A stretch of DNA of 64,000 nucleotides from an uncultured Erythrobacter sp. (lineage in GTDB: Bacteria; Pseudomonadota; Alphaproteobacteria; Sphingomonadales; Sphingomonadaceae), in the NCBI GenBank assembly GCA_947498065.1, contig CANMIS010000001.1, forward strand, positions 558,001 to 622,000. Direction: 5' to 3'. The first letter of the stretch is position 1; each line of letters begins with the position of its first letter. The translations under genes and the position numbers were made by a program. A model generated the notes under the pieces. The model was given only the letters and a program-made list of their open reading frames with translations, did no database searches and was not told where the DNA came from. Below are positions 24,752 to 33,960 of the stretch, piece by piece.

Positions 24752-25422
24752 TGGGTTTCCGCGCCGCTGTGATCACGTTTCCCGGTTCCAATTGCGACCG
24801 GGATATGGCCTGCGCTTTGGAACTCGTATCGGGCACCGCGCCGATCCGGGTGTGGCACGGCGATGCAGAGCTGCCTGACAATCTCGACTTTATCGCCCTG
24901 CCCGGCGGCTTTTCCTATGGCGACTATCTGCGCTCTGGCGCGATGGCCGCGAACAGCCCGATCATGCGCAGTGTGATTGCCGCAGCGGATCGCGGCGTGC
25001 CCGTGCTTGGCGTGTGCAATGGCTTTCAGGTGCTCACTGAGAGCGGCCTGCTGCCCGGGGCATTGATGCGCAACGCCAGCCAGAACTTCATCTGCCGCAC
25101 CGTGCCGCTGATCGCGGAGAACACGCAGTCGGCCTTCACCCGCGCCTATGCCGGGAAAGGCACCGTGCACATTCCCGTCGCACACCACGATGGCAATTAT
25201 TTTGCTGACGAAGAGACGCTCGACCGGATCGAAGGCGATGGCCGGGTTGCGTTCCGCTATGCCGAACCCTGCAATGGCTCACGCCGCGATATCGCTGGCG
25301 TCCTTAGCGCGGGCGGCAATGTGCTGGGCATGATGCCGCACCCAGAGCGCGCGGTTGAAGACGCCCAAGGCGGCACCGATGGCCGCTTGCTGTTTGAAAG
25401 CGCTATCGCAGCTTTGGTCTAA
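24751..25422 (+). CDS. purQ: Phosphoribosylformylglycinamidine synthase glutaminase subunit PurQ
   Basis: The class-I glutaminase (223 aa) that supplies ammonia to PurL. The nucleophile elbow is GVCNGFQVL, and the His/Glu of the triad are in MPHPERA. The N-terminal [12 protein letters not shown] is family-typical. It overlaps purS by one base-codon step and converges with the GGDEF/EAL gene 5 bp away. Confidence 0.96.
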   Translation: MGFRAAVITFPGSNCDRDMACALELVSGTAPIRVWHGDAELPDNLDFIALPGGFSYGDYLRSGAMAANSPIMRSVIAAADRGVPVLGVCNGFQVLTESGLLPGALMRNASQNFICRTVPLIAENTQSAFTRAYAGKGTVHIPVAHHDGNYFADEETLDRIEGDGRVAFRYAEPCNGSRRDIAGVLSAGGNVLGMMPHPERAVEDAQGGTDGRLLFESAIAALV

Positions 25423-25427
25423 ACCGC

Positions 25428-27791
25428 TCAGGCGATTTGGCGTTCGCCGTCGCCGCCGTTTGCATCGAACAGTCGCAGGGCTTCGTTCTTTGGCATTGGA
25501 CGGCCAAAGTAATAGCCCTGGATCTTGTCACAGCCCATCTCGCGAATGAGCTTGGCTTCCTCAATGGTCTCCACGCCTTCCGCCGTCGTGGTCATGTCGA
25601 GGCTCTTGGCCATCGCAACCACCGCATTGATGATCGCCAGACTTTCAGAACTGTTTTGCGCCGCGCCTTGCACAAAGGTGCGGTCGACCTTGATGGTCGA
25701 GAAGCTCAGCTTGCGGATGTAGCCTAGCGATGAATAGCCCGTGCCAAAGTCATCAAGCGCGACGCTGCAACCCAGCGCCATGATCTGCTCCAGAGCTTTG
25801 CGGGCGATGGAGGCATCGCGCAGGAAGATGCTCTCAGTCACCTCGACCTCAAGCCGGTCTGCATGCAGCCCCGTCTCAGCCAGAACGGCGACGACATCTT
25901 CGTAGAAGTCCGGCTCCAGCAATTGCTCTGGTGATACGTTGACATTGACCCGCACGTGCTTGGGCCAATTGCACGCCTCGCGGCATGCCTCGCGCAGGAC
26001 CCATTTGCCAATCGGCACGATCAGGCGCGTTTCCTCGGCCAGCGGGATAAACTTGCCAGGGCTGACAAAGCCGTGGTCGGCGCTGTCCCAGCGGACCAGA
26101 GCCTCAAAGCTGACGATGTTCTCGCTGTTGGCGTCAACCACTGGTTGATAGTGCAGCACCATCTCATCGCGGTCGAGCGCCTTGCGCAGGCTCACCTCAA
26201 GCTGGCGGCGTTCTTCGGCAGAGGCGTGGAGCACAGGCTCAAAGTCAAAGTGCTCGCCGCCGCCCGCATCCTTAGCGCGGTAAAGCGCAAGGTCGGCGTT
26301 GCGCATCAGTTCTTCAACCGATTTGCCATCGCGCGGACCCACTGCTGAGCCGACGCTGGCGCCAACGTAAAGCGTGTGCTGATCAACCTGATACGGCTCT
26401 GTCAGCGCCTCAATCACCCGGTTGGCGGTGGTGCGAATGATCTCACGGTTACTGACATCGCGCAGCACAATCGCAAATTCATCGCCGCCCAATCGGCCGC
26501 ACATCTGATCCTGCCCCATCAGGGCCTGAAGACGCGCCGACACCTGAGCCAGCAGCTTGTCGCCGACCATGTGACCGAGCGAATCGTTCACCGCCTTAAA
26601 CCGGTCGAGATCCACCATCAGCAGCGCGCAGCGCGTGCGCCATTGCTCCGCAAACACCAGCGCATCACCCAGCGCCTCGGTCAGCTGCAAACGGTTGGGC
26701 AAAGAGGTGAGCGTGTCATAGCGCGCCAGGTAAGCGATCTTCTCAGACGACGCGCGCGCCTCCGTCACATCGGAGCCAACCCCGCGAAAACCGACGAAGC
26801 GGTTCTGATCGTCGCGCATTGGCGTGCCAGACAGCTCCCACCAGCGCTTCTCACCCCGGATCGTCACATGGACCAGCAGGTTGGAGAAATTCTCGCAATG
26901 CTTAAGCCGCTCCGCCAGATCATGCAGGCTGGTTGGGAATTTGCCGCTTTCCCAAGTCTCGCCAGCGATCAGTTCGAGCAGCGGGCGGCGCTCCGCTTCC
27001 GCCTGAGGACAGCCAAGCGCATAAGCGAAGCGCGGGCTAACGCCGCGCAGACGCCGCGCGGTATCGACTTCCCACAGCCAATCGGCCTCATTCTCTTCAA
27101 ACTCGCGCAGCAGCAGGGAGACGACCTGTTCCTTCTCTGCAACGCTGCTCTCTGCGATCCGCGCGGTCAGATAGGTTCGCGCGACTTCAATCGTGCCGAA
27201 CAGGCAACTGATGCCGTAGAACGTCCCGGCCAGCGCGACCGTCCACAGTCCTTGCAGCGCCAGATGGGTGACCGCAGCCACGCCGACCGTGAGGGTGAAC
27301 ACGAAGATCCCCAGCGGAGCCGCCGCGTAGAAATAGATCGATGCCGCCGTCAAAGTCGCCACCACAACGAGCAATGTCATCAGATCTGGCAGCGAGCCAT
27401 AGGGCGCGAACACCAGGATCGGCACCGCCCAGAGCACTCCAGAAAGCAGCGGCGTCAGCGCCTGCCCGTAGAATTCCTTGCGCGATAGCTTGCGATATTC
27501 AGCATCGGCCAAAGTTCGGTCAAACCGGACCCCGCGGATCTGGAGCAGCACCAAGGCGACCCACCAAAACGCCAGCCAAAGCAGGCTGATGCTGCCGGAG
27601 TAAACCTGGACCGTAAACAGGCCCATGATCGCGTGAATGTAGGTTCTGAAGAAGGTTAGCGCCGAGAGCCCTGAATATTGCAGGCCGCGCAGCCGCGCCC
27701 AATCGTTATCGCCTGCCCCGGTTAATCCCAGCACAGCGAGCATAGACAACCGGCGATTGGCGGGCTGCGGGGGGACATCATCTTCAATCAC
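25428..27791 (-). CDS. Membrane-anchored PAS-GGDEF-EAL cyclic-di-GMP protein
   Basis: A 787-aa signalling protein. In order: a membrane region with about five to six hydrophobic segments (40-205), a PAS-like sensor (about 235-345, ending GFRGVGSDVTEA), a diguanylate cyclase domain with intact GGDEF (435-439) and a phosphodiesterase domain with EAL (563-565) and DDFGTGYSSL. Both catalytic signatures look complete, so it may make and degrade c-di-GMP. An RxxD inhibitory site is not visible five residues before GGDEF. Start codon is GTG. Likely an input-controlled switch for surface behaviour. Confidence 0.92.
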   Translation of the reverse strand: MIEDDVPPQPANRRLSMLAVLGLTGAGDNDWARLRGLQYSGLSALTFFRTYIHAIMGLFTVQVYSGSISLLWLAFWWVALVLLQIRGVRFDRTLADAEYRKLSRKEFYGQALTPLLSGVLWAVPILVFAPYGSLPDLMTLLVVVATLTAASIYFYAAAPLGIFVFTLTVGVAAVTHLALQGLWTVALAGTFYGISCLFGTIEVARTYLTARIAESSVAEKEQVVSLLLREFEENEADWLWEVDTARRLRGVSPRFAYALGCPQAEAERRPLLELIAGETWESGKFPTSLHDLAERLKHCENFSNLLVHVTIRGEKRWWELSGTPMRDDQNRFVGFRGVGSDVTEARASSEKIAYLARYDTLTSLPNRLQLTEALGDALVFAEQWRTRCALLMVDLDRFKAVNDSLGHMVGDKLLAQVSARLQALMGQDQMCGRLGGDEFAIVLRDVSNREIIRTTANRVIEALTEPYQVDQHTLYVGASVGSAVGPRDGKSVEELMRNADLALYRAKDAGGGEHFDFEPVLHASAEERRQLEVSLRKALDRDEMVLHYQPVVDANSENIVSFEALVRWDSADHGFVSPGKFIPLAEETRLIVPIGKWVLREACREACNWPKHVRVNVNVSPEQLLEPDFYEDVVAVLAETGLHADRLEVEVTESIFLRDASIARKALEQIMALGCSVALDDFGTGYSSLGYIRKLSFSTIKVDRTFVQGAAQNSSESLAIINAVVAMAKSLDMTTTAEGVETIEEAKLIREMGCDKIQGYYFGRPMPKNEALRLFDANGGDGERQIA

Positions 27792-27843
27792 ACCCCCGCG
27801 GCTATCCAGTAAAGGTTAGTATGAAGTAAACTACGACGCGGAC

Positions 27844-28290
27844 TTAGGGGGAATTGCGGCCTGACGAGCCAGGCGCGCTATGAGCTGCAAATGTTTGTTG
27901 CAGCTTGCTTCGGTCCCAATTTCGGCCGTCAAAATCACGGATTTCCGGCGTTAGACCGCTGCTGTCGTCAAGACAGGCGAGATGGACGCTCCACGCCTCG
28001 GGATGAGAGCGCGGTTGGTAGAAGCTTTTCGTCCCGCAAATCTTGCAAAACAAATGCTCCGCCTCGCCCGAGCCAAAGCGGTATGAGGTGAGCGCTTCCT
28101 CGCCGGATAACAACGTAAACCGGTCATGCGGGATGAACAGGTGGAGATAGCCGGACACCGCGCAGATCGAGCAATTGCAGCGCAGCATCTTTGGCGCGCG
28201 CTCAGATTGCGCCCGGAAGCGGACGGCGCGGCAATGGCAACCGCCCTCGACGCTCACGAGGTCTTGGCCATCACCACCGACCGCCGCCAT
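27844..28290 (-). CDS. GFA/CENP-V-family zinc protein
   Basis: A 148-aa member of the glutathione-dependent formaldehyde-activating (GFA) superfamily. Zinc ligands appear in GGCHCRAV, CNCSIC and FCKICGT. It may bind a thiol adduct or act as an S-hydroxymethyl-glutathione-handling protein; most relatives are uncharacterised. The ATG overlaps the glmS stop (TGATG), so it is translationally coupled to glmS although no metabolic link is known. Confidence 0.88.
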   Translation of the reverse strand: MAAVGGDGQDLVSVEGGCHCRAVRFRAQSERAPKMLRCNCSICAVSGYLHLFIPHDRFTLLSGEEALTSYRFGSGEAEHLFCKICGTKSFYQPRSHPEAWSVHLACLDDSSGLTPEIRDFDGRNWDRSKLQQTFAAHSAPGSSGRNSP

Positions 28291-30125
28291 CACTCAACCG
28301 TTACCGATTTCGCCAAATTGCGCGGCTGATCGACGTCAGTCCCCTTCACCACGGCAACGTGATAGGCCAACAATTGCACCGGAATGGCATAGACCAGAGG
28401 CGCAATCAGCGGGTGAACAACCGGCATTTCGATCGTCGCGATGCAGCCTTCGCCCGCTTGCGCCAGGCCTTCCGCATCAGAAATCAGCACCACTTGCCCG
28501 CCGCGTGCGCGCACCTCCTCCATATTGGAGACGGTCTTTTCAAACAGCGGGCCAGATGGGGCGATCACAACCACCGGAACGTCTTTGTCGATCAGCGCGA
28601 TTGGGCCGTGCTTCATCTCGCCAGAGGCATAGCCTTCGGCGTGAATATAGCTGATTTCTTTGAGTTTTAACGCGCCCTCTAGTGCAAGCGGGTAATCCTG
28701 TCCGCGGCCCAGATAGAGCACATCGCGGGCCGGCGCGATCAGATGCGCCATGCTGGCAATGTCTTGGTCATGGTCCAGCGCCTCATTGAGCGCAGCGGGA
28801 GCTTCCAGCAGGTGGGTCACCACCTCGGCCTCTTCCTCGCGGCTCATCAGGCCTTTCTTCACCGCCATATGCGCAGCAAGCGCGGCCAAGACAGCGAGCT
28901 GACAGGTGAAGGCCTTGGTCGAGGCAACCCCGATTTCAGGGCCAGCATGGCTTGGCAACAGCAGGTCCGCCTCGCGCGCCATGGAGCTGGTCGGTACGTT
29001 CACGACAACGCCAATGGTCTGTCCCTCGGCCTTGCAATGGCGCAGCGCCGCGAGCGTATCGGCGGTCTCCCCGCTCTGGGAGATAAACAGCGCCAGGCCG
29101 CCTTCTTCCAGCACCGGATTGCGATAGCGGAACTCGCTGGCCACATCGATATCGACCGGCACGCGCGCAAATTGCTCAAACCAATATTTCGCGACCATTC
29201 CGGCGTAAAAGGAGGTGCCGCAGGCGACGATGGTCAGCCGCTTGATCTGCGAAATGTCGAAATCAAGCTGAGGCAGAGCAACGGTGTTGTCCGCCTGGCG
29301 CAGGTAAGAGCTGAGCGTTTGTGCAACCACGGTTGGCTGCTCAAATATCTCTTTCTGCATGAAGTGGTGGAAATTGCCCTTTTCAACCGCCGCCGCTGTC
29401 GCGCCAGAGGCTTGGATATCGCGGGTTACGGGCTGATTTTCTACGTTATAGACCTGCGCGCTATCGCGCTTGATCACCACCCAATCGCCCTCTTCGAGAT
29501 AGGAAATACGCTGTGTGAGCGGCGCCAATGCAAGCGCGTCTGAGCCGAGATACATCTCTGCATCCTCGCCCTCTGGCCCATATCCGACGACCAGCGGAGA
29601 GCCGAGCCGCGCGCCGATCAGCATGTCTGGGTGCTGACGGAATGTCATCGCCAGCGCAAAGGCTCCGCGCAGACGCGGCAGTGCGTCTTTCACAGCCTCT
29701 TCAGGCGACATGCCCGCCTCAATCCGCGAGGAAACCAGATGCGCGACCACTTCGCTGTCGGTTTCGCTTTCAAACACACGGCCCTCAGCCGCCAGTTCAG
29801 CGCGCAATTCCTTGAAATTCTCAATGATGCCATTGTGCACGATCGCAACCTCAGCGGTGGCGTGCGGGTGCGCGTTGCTGGCGGTTGGCGCGCCGTGCGT
29901 GGCCCAACGGGTGTGCGCAATACCAACATTGCCGGGCGCGGGATCGCCGCTCAACACCTCAACCAGATTGGCGAGTTTGCCCTCGGCGCGGCGGCGAACC
30001 AGCTCGCCATTGTCGATAGTGCAGACGCCGGAGCTGTCATAGCCGCGATATTCCATGCGTTTGAGGCCATCGACCAAGCGGTCAGCGACCGGCTCATTCC
30101 CAACAATTCCGATGATTCCGCACAT
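28290..30125 (-). CDS. glmS: Glutamine--fructose-6-phosphate aminotransferase (isomerizing)
   Basis: The first enzyme of UDP-GlcNAc synthesis (611 aa). The N-terminal Ntn-type glutaminase begins MCGIIGIVG with Cys2 as nucleophile. Two SIS isomerase domains follow, with SQSGETADT, STKAFTCQ and the C-terminal DQPRNLAKSVTVE. Full length and intact. Supplies precursors for peptidoglycan and lipopolysaccharide. The leader shows no glmS ribozyme. Confidence 0.97.
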   Translation of the reverse strand: MCGIIGIVGNEPVADRLVDGLKRMEYRGYDSSGVCTIDNGELVRRRAEGKLANLVEVLSGDPAPGNVGIAHTRWATHGAPTASNAHPHATAEVAIVHNGIIENFKELRAELAAEGRVFESETDSEVVAHLVSSRIEAGMSPEEAVKDALPRLRGAFALAMTFRQHPDMLIGARLGSPLVVGYGPEGEDAEMYLGSDALALAPLTQRISYLEEGDWVVIKRDSAQVYNVENQPVTRDIQASGATAAAVEKGNFHHFMQKEIFEQPTVVAQTLSSYLRQADNTVALPQLDFDISQIKRLTIVACGTSFYAGMVAKYWFEQFARVPVDIDVASEFRYRNPVLEEGGLALFISQSGETADTLAALRHCKAEGQTIGVVVNVPTSSMAREADLLLPSHAGPEIGVASTKAFTCQLAVLAALAAHMAVKKGLMSREEEAEVVTHLLEAPAALNEALDHDQDIASMAHLIAPARDVLYLGRGQDYPLALEGALKLKEISYIHAEGYASGEMKHGPIALIDKDVPVVVIAPSGPLFEKTVSNMEEVRARGGQVVLISDAEGLAQAGEGCIATIEMPVVHPLIAPLVYAIPVQLLAYHVAVVKGTDVDQPRNLAKSVTVE

Positions 30126-30304
30126 AGTCTTGTCTCTTACCCCTGCTGGCGCGCCTGGCCCATCTCACGCGCTTTATCCGGCGTAGCGACTAGGCGGCAG
30201 TGGATGAATATCGTCTTGCCAAAATCGCTGATGCATTTCGGCGGTGTCTGCTGCTTGCCACGCCCCTGTAACGGGTCATGGCTCAGCTTCAAGAGCCTGT
30301 CTGC

Positions 30305-31213
30305 TCAGCTGGGCTGTTTGGCGCTTTGCTCAGGCGAGCTTTGGCTGTCCCACCACAGGAATAAACCAGCCGCAATGATCATCCCGGCCCCGCCCAGGGT
30401 CAGCAAATCAGGCACATCGCCAAACCACCACCAGCCCAGCGCAATCGCGACTAGCATTTGCACATAGATCGCCGGGGCAACTTGCGATGCACCCGCTTTG
30501 GATGTGCCAATATAGGCGAGCCAATGCGCACTGCTGGCTGTGACGGCGACGATGGCGCAGCGCAGCGCAACGTCCCAGCTTGGCCAGCCGAAATTTAGCT
30601 CTGGAATGCCCGAGAATTTCGCCCCGACCGCCGCCAGGATCAGGATGGGCGATGCCACCCCGGCCACGAACACTTGCATCGACAACGCGCTGCCCTGCCC
30701 GGCACTGGCGCGGTTGGCGACCATCATCAGCGCAAAGAAGGTTGCCGATACCAGAGGCAATAGCGCCCCAAGCCCGAGTTCCGCCAGATTAGGGCGCAAG
30801 ATCATCATCACCCCCGCCAAGGCAATCACCGAGACGGCCCACGCGGCGGGGCGAATTCTCTCGCCCAAAATCAGCCCGCCGAACACCTGCGTTAGAACCG
30901 GCGCAAGAAAGCCAATCGCCATCGCCTCAGCCAAAGGCATGATGTAAATCGCTGAAAAGAAACAAAGGCTCGCCAAAGCTAGGCACATCCCGCGCGCCGC
31001 CTGGAGCCAGAGGTTCTGCGGCACAAATGCGCTGCGCCCCTCGCTGCGCCACAGCAGCACCGACAGGCCCAGCGCGCCGATAGAAAAGCGCAAGGCCGCG
31101 ACCGCGACCGCAGGCCATTCATCCGCCATGCTTTTGATCACAGCATCGCCAATCGACAAAATGACAAAGCCCGCCGCCGCATAGGCCAGTCCAGCTCTTT
31201 GATCGTGCTGCAT
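30305..31213 (-). CDS. EamA/DMT-family transporter
   Basis: A 302-aa inner-membrane protein with about ten hydrophobic segments in two EamA halves (about 10-140 and 150-285). It belongs to the drug/metabolite transporter superfamily. Segment four carries the common AEAMAIGFLAPVLTQVFGGL pattern. The substrate is unknown; exporters of amino acids or cofactors are typical. It is the only gene between glmS and the divergent O-antigen-ligase-like gene. Confidence 0.85.
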   Translation of the reverse strand: MQHDQRAGLAYAAAGFVILSIGDAVIKSMADEWPAVAVAALRFSIGALGLSVLLWRSEGRSAFVPQNLWLQAARGMCLALASLCFFSAIYIMPLAEAMAIGFLAPVLTQVFGGLILGERIRPAAWAVSVIALAGVMMILRPNLAELGLGALLPLVSATFFALMMVANRASAGQGSALSMQVFVAGVASPILILAAVGAKFSGIPELNFGWPSWDVALRCAIVAVTASSAHWLAYIGTSKAGASQVAPAIYVQMLVAIALGWWWFGDVPDLLTLGGAGMIIAAGLFLWWDSQSSPEQSAKQPS

Positions 31214-31414
31214 TGCCCGCGGGCCTCACTCAATAAACGAAGTGGCCGCGCTAGGCGCTTCTCGCCAGAATGGAAAGGCGATTGTCGTTTGGTGAGGAAC
31301 GGCATCCGGAGACCGCGCGCAAAGCGCTTTCCGCCAGCAAGAAATGCGTAGCCCTTGATCAAACGTTAACCATTATTGTCCATGAACTACGCGCTTCATA
31401 AAGAAGGGCGAATA

Positions 31415-32749
31415 ATGGATGTAAATGAGGGAAAAAGCGGCGTGACCGCGTCCGCTGCTGCGCTGTCAAAGCCGGCTAGCGATGCGCCTGCGTTGTCGCC
31501 TCATTTGGCCGCCAAGCTCGCGTGCCTCGCGCTGTTGCTCGCTGCGCCTGTCTTCGCACTGACCACTTGGCAGGTGGATTACACCTTCCTCGCGATACGG
31601 CATTTGTCGGCGCCAATCGTTGCCGTCCAGATCATTATCATTGGGCTGGGGATGAGCTCTGGCAGCGAGCCTTTGAAAATTTGGCGCAGCCTCAGCGGGC
31701 CCGTCAAAGCTGCATTTTCTGTGTTCGCTCTGGTAGCATTCACAGCTACATTTCTGGCCGATGCCGCGCCGTCATTTGCTATCATCGGCCTGCTGGGCAC
31801 CGGCATCCATTTGCTTTTTTTGGCCGTCTGCTACGAGCGTTTTGGCAACGAATGGTATCAAATGCGCGGTGCTGCCCTTTGGTCATTGGCCATTGGTGCA
31901 GTTCTCTATTTCGTCCTCGTCTATGGCCTCGCACTCAGCCAACATAATAATCAGAGCTTCAGCTGGACCCGGCTTAGCGCGGGTGTATCCAATGTTCGCC
32001 AGCTTGGGTTTTACGGTTTAACTGCCGCCGGGATCGGCGCTGGTCTGTTGGCCATGTCGCGGTCTCATAGAGAAACGGTCGTTGCCTTCATCGTAGCAAC
32101 ACTGGGCATGTGGTGTGTGTTCACCAGTGGCGGACGCGCTGCGGCAGGGGGACTGCTCGCGGCCCTTATTGTCGCGGTGGTCTTTTTGAAGAACCGCAGC
32201 CAGTTGGCGCTTTCCGCGAAACTGGCCCTCAGCATGAGTGTGGCCGCATTTGCCTCTCTCATATTCGTGCCCGATCCTCGATGGGGGATCGGAGCCGTGT
32301 TGGCGAAGTTCGATCCCAGTAATCAGAATCCTAACGATCCCGAACGCGCAGACTTCAGCAGCGGGCGCATCGATATGTGGATCGAGACATTCCAAGCGGT
32401 CTTAGAAAAGCCTTTCGTCGGTCACGGCCAAAGCCAGTTCCGTCACAGCCTGGACAGCTCACTCGGCTTTTGGAACCATCCGCATAATTCCGTGCTTCAG
32501 GCGCTGTTCGATTGGGGCTTTATCGGCACAGCCGCTTTGGCGGTTCTGGCGGTCTTGGCCCTTAAGCGAACCATGACGGCTCTCAAAACCGATCTGACGT
32601 TCACACTACCAGCGCTTAGCGCTGTGGCTGGACTGTTGGCGATGTCGTTGCTGGAGGGCTCTTTGTACCACGTCTATCCGACCATGGTCATTCTGACCTG
32701 CCTGGCCGTGATCCTTACATCCGCTTCGCGAGCAATTTGCCATGACTGA
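31415..32749 (+). CDS. O-antigen ligase/polymerase-family membrane protein
   Basis: A 444-aa polytopic protein with about ten to twelve hydrophobic segments and the Wzy_C/WaaL signature in a large periplasmic loop near the end (GHGQSQFRHSLDSS, then FWNHPHNSVLQALFDWGFIG). Such enzymes ligate or polymerise glycans on lipid carriers in the periplasm. I chose the ATG with an AAGAAGGG site 7 bp upstream rather than earlier in-frame starts. It overlaps the next gene by 8 bp. No sugar-synthesis genes are nearby, so the glycan is unknown. Confidence 0.85.
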   Translation: MDVNEGKSGVTASAAALSKPASDAPALSPHLAAKLACLALLLAAPVFALTTWQVDYTFLAIRHLSAPIVAVQIIIIGLGMSSGSEPLKIWRSLSGPVKAAFSVFALVAFTATFLADAAPSFAIIGLLGTGIHLLFLAVCYERFGNEWYQMRGAALWSLAIGAVLYFVLVYGLALSQHNNQSFSWTRLSAGVSNVRQLGFYGLTAAGIGAGLLAMSRSHRETVVAFIVATLGMWCVFTSGGRAAAGGLLAALIVAVVFLKNRSQLALSAKLALSMSVAAFASLIFVPDPRWGIGAVLAKFDPSNQNPNDPERADFSSGRIDMWIETFQAVLEKPFVGHGQSQFRHSLDSSLGFWNHPHNSVLQALFDWGFIGTAALAVLAVLALKRTMTALKTDLTFTLPALSAVAGLLAMSLLEGSLYHVYPTMVILTCLAVILTSASRAICHD

Positions 32750-33833
32750 TACGGTCGCAATCCAATCCAATCCGGTCAGCCGCTTTTTTTCCTCAGCGGC
32801 ACGTACCATTGGCCGCAGCGAGATCGCGATCCTCGCGCTGGCTGTGATCATTTGCTTGTGTGCGAACATCGCCTTGAACAGCGTCGGCGTCACGATCGAT
32901 TGGGGCCGGGCAATTTTTCTCAATAGCCGCTTTGTCACGTTCATACTGATCGTCTTTGTCGCCGTCGAATTTACTCTTCTGCTAGTGCGTCACCGCCCAA
33001 GCAGTCCGGTTGGATTTTTCCTCAAAGACTCCCGGGCTCACCCAGCTTATGCGCGCATTTTGCCTGCGTTTTGCATGGTTGTCGCGGTTGGTACGCTAAT
33101 GCCTGCCTTCAGCTATATTAAGGGCGCGATCCCGCTGCTCAGCGCATATACCTGGGACCAGACATTCATTGATTGGGATGCGGCAATACATGGGACCGAT
33201 CCGTGGCGGTTGCTGCAACCCTTGCTTGGCTATCCTGCAGTCTCGGCAGCGCTGGGTCACCTGTATCATCTTTGGTTTGCGCTGATCTATGTCGGGCCGC
33301 TGTGCTTTGCGCTTTACGTCACTGATAAACAGCTGCGGCTGCGCTTTTTCCTCGGTTATTTCCTGACCTGGACGATCGTCGGTATGATTGGCGCGATTTC
33401 GCTTGCTTCGGTCGGTCCAGTATTCCTGGAGCCACTGCTCGGTGATGATCACTTTGCGGAACAAATGGCCTATCTGCACGCCGCCAATGCGGTTCAGACC
33501 ATACCCGTTATCGAAGTTCAGCAGATGTTGCTGGAATGGTATGCAGCCGGTGATTACGGGCTTGGGCGCGGGATTACCGCCATGCCTTCGATGCATGTTG
33601 CGCTAACGTCTCTATACGTCTTTGCCACCTGGAAAATCGACAAGCGCCTGTGGGCTGGTTTCGCGGTTTTCTGGTTGCTGATCATGCTGGGCTCGGTTCA
33701 CCTCGCCTATCATTATGCGGTCGATGGTTATGTTGCCTTGGCCATGGTCGCCGTAATCTGGGCCGCGACAAAACCGGCGGCAAACTTCATCTTGAATATC
33801 GGGAAATCCCCCGAGGTCAGCGCTGCAACATAA
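32742..33833 (+). CDS. PAP2-superfamily membrane protein (inositol/lipid phosphotransferase-like)
   Basis: A 363-aa multi-pass membrane protein. The catalytic PAP2 motifs are in the last third: PSMH (282-285) and H320 with H324-x3-D328 (SVHLAYHYAVDGY). This arrangement matches the PAP2_3/Aur1-like branch, which includes inositol-phosphoceramide synthases and lipid phosphatases. Sphingomonads make sphingolipids, so a head-group transfer role is attractive but speculative. Overlap with the O-antigen-ligase-like gene suggests they act together on envelope lipids or carriers. Confidence 0.82.
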   Translation: MTDTVAIQSNPVSRFFSSAARTIGRSEIAILALAVIICLCANIALNSVGVTIDWGRAIFLNSRFVTFILIVFVAVEFTLLLVRHRPSSPVGFFLKDSRAHPAYARILPAFCMVVAVGTLMPAFSYIKGAIPLLSAYTWDQTFIDWDAAIHGTDPWRLLQPLLGYPAVSAALGHLYHLWFALIYVGPLCFALYVTDKQLRLRFFLGYFLTWTIVGMIGAISLASVGPVFLEPLLGDDHFAEQMAYLHAANAVQTIPVIEVQQMLLEWYAAGDYGLGRGITAMPSMHVALTSLYVFATWKIDKRLWAGFAVFWLLIMLGSVHLAYHYAVDGYVALAMVAVIWAATKPAANFILNIGKSPEVSAAT

Positions 33834-33960
33834 CTCGTTTTTGCAGCGTCACCCTTAGGGAAAAAATAAGGTTTCCAGAGTATTCACCATTTTGAGAGAG
33901 GCAGTCTTCGCCATCTGGCGTTGATATGCAGTGTATGTTTTTGGGCCTAGGGGGCTTGCG

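Noticed and set aside
28290..30304. glmS ribozyme/riboswitch
   Set aside because: The leader shows no such structure, and the ribozyme is confined mainly to Gram-positives.
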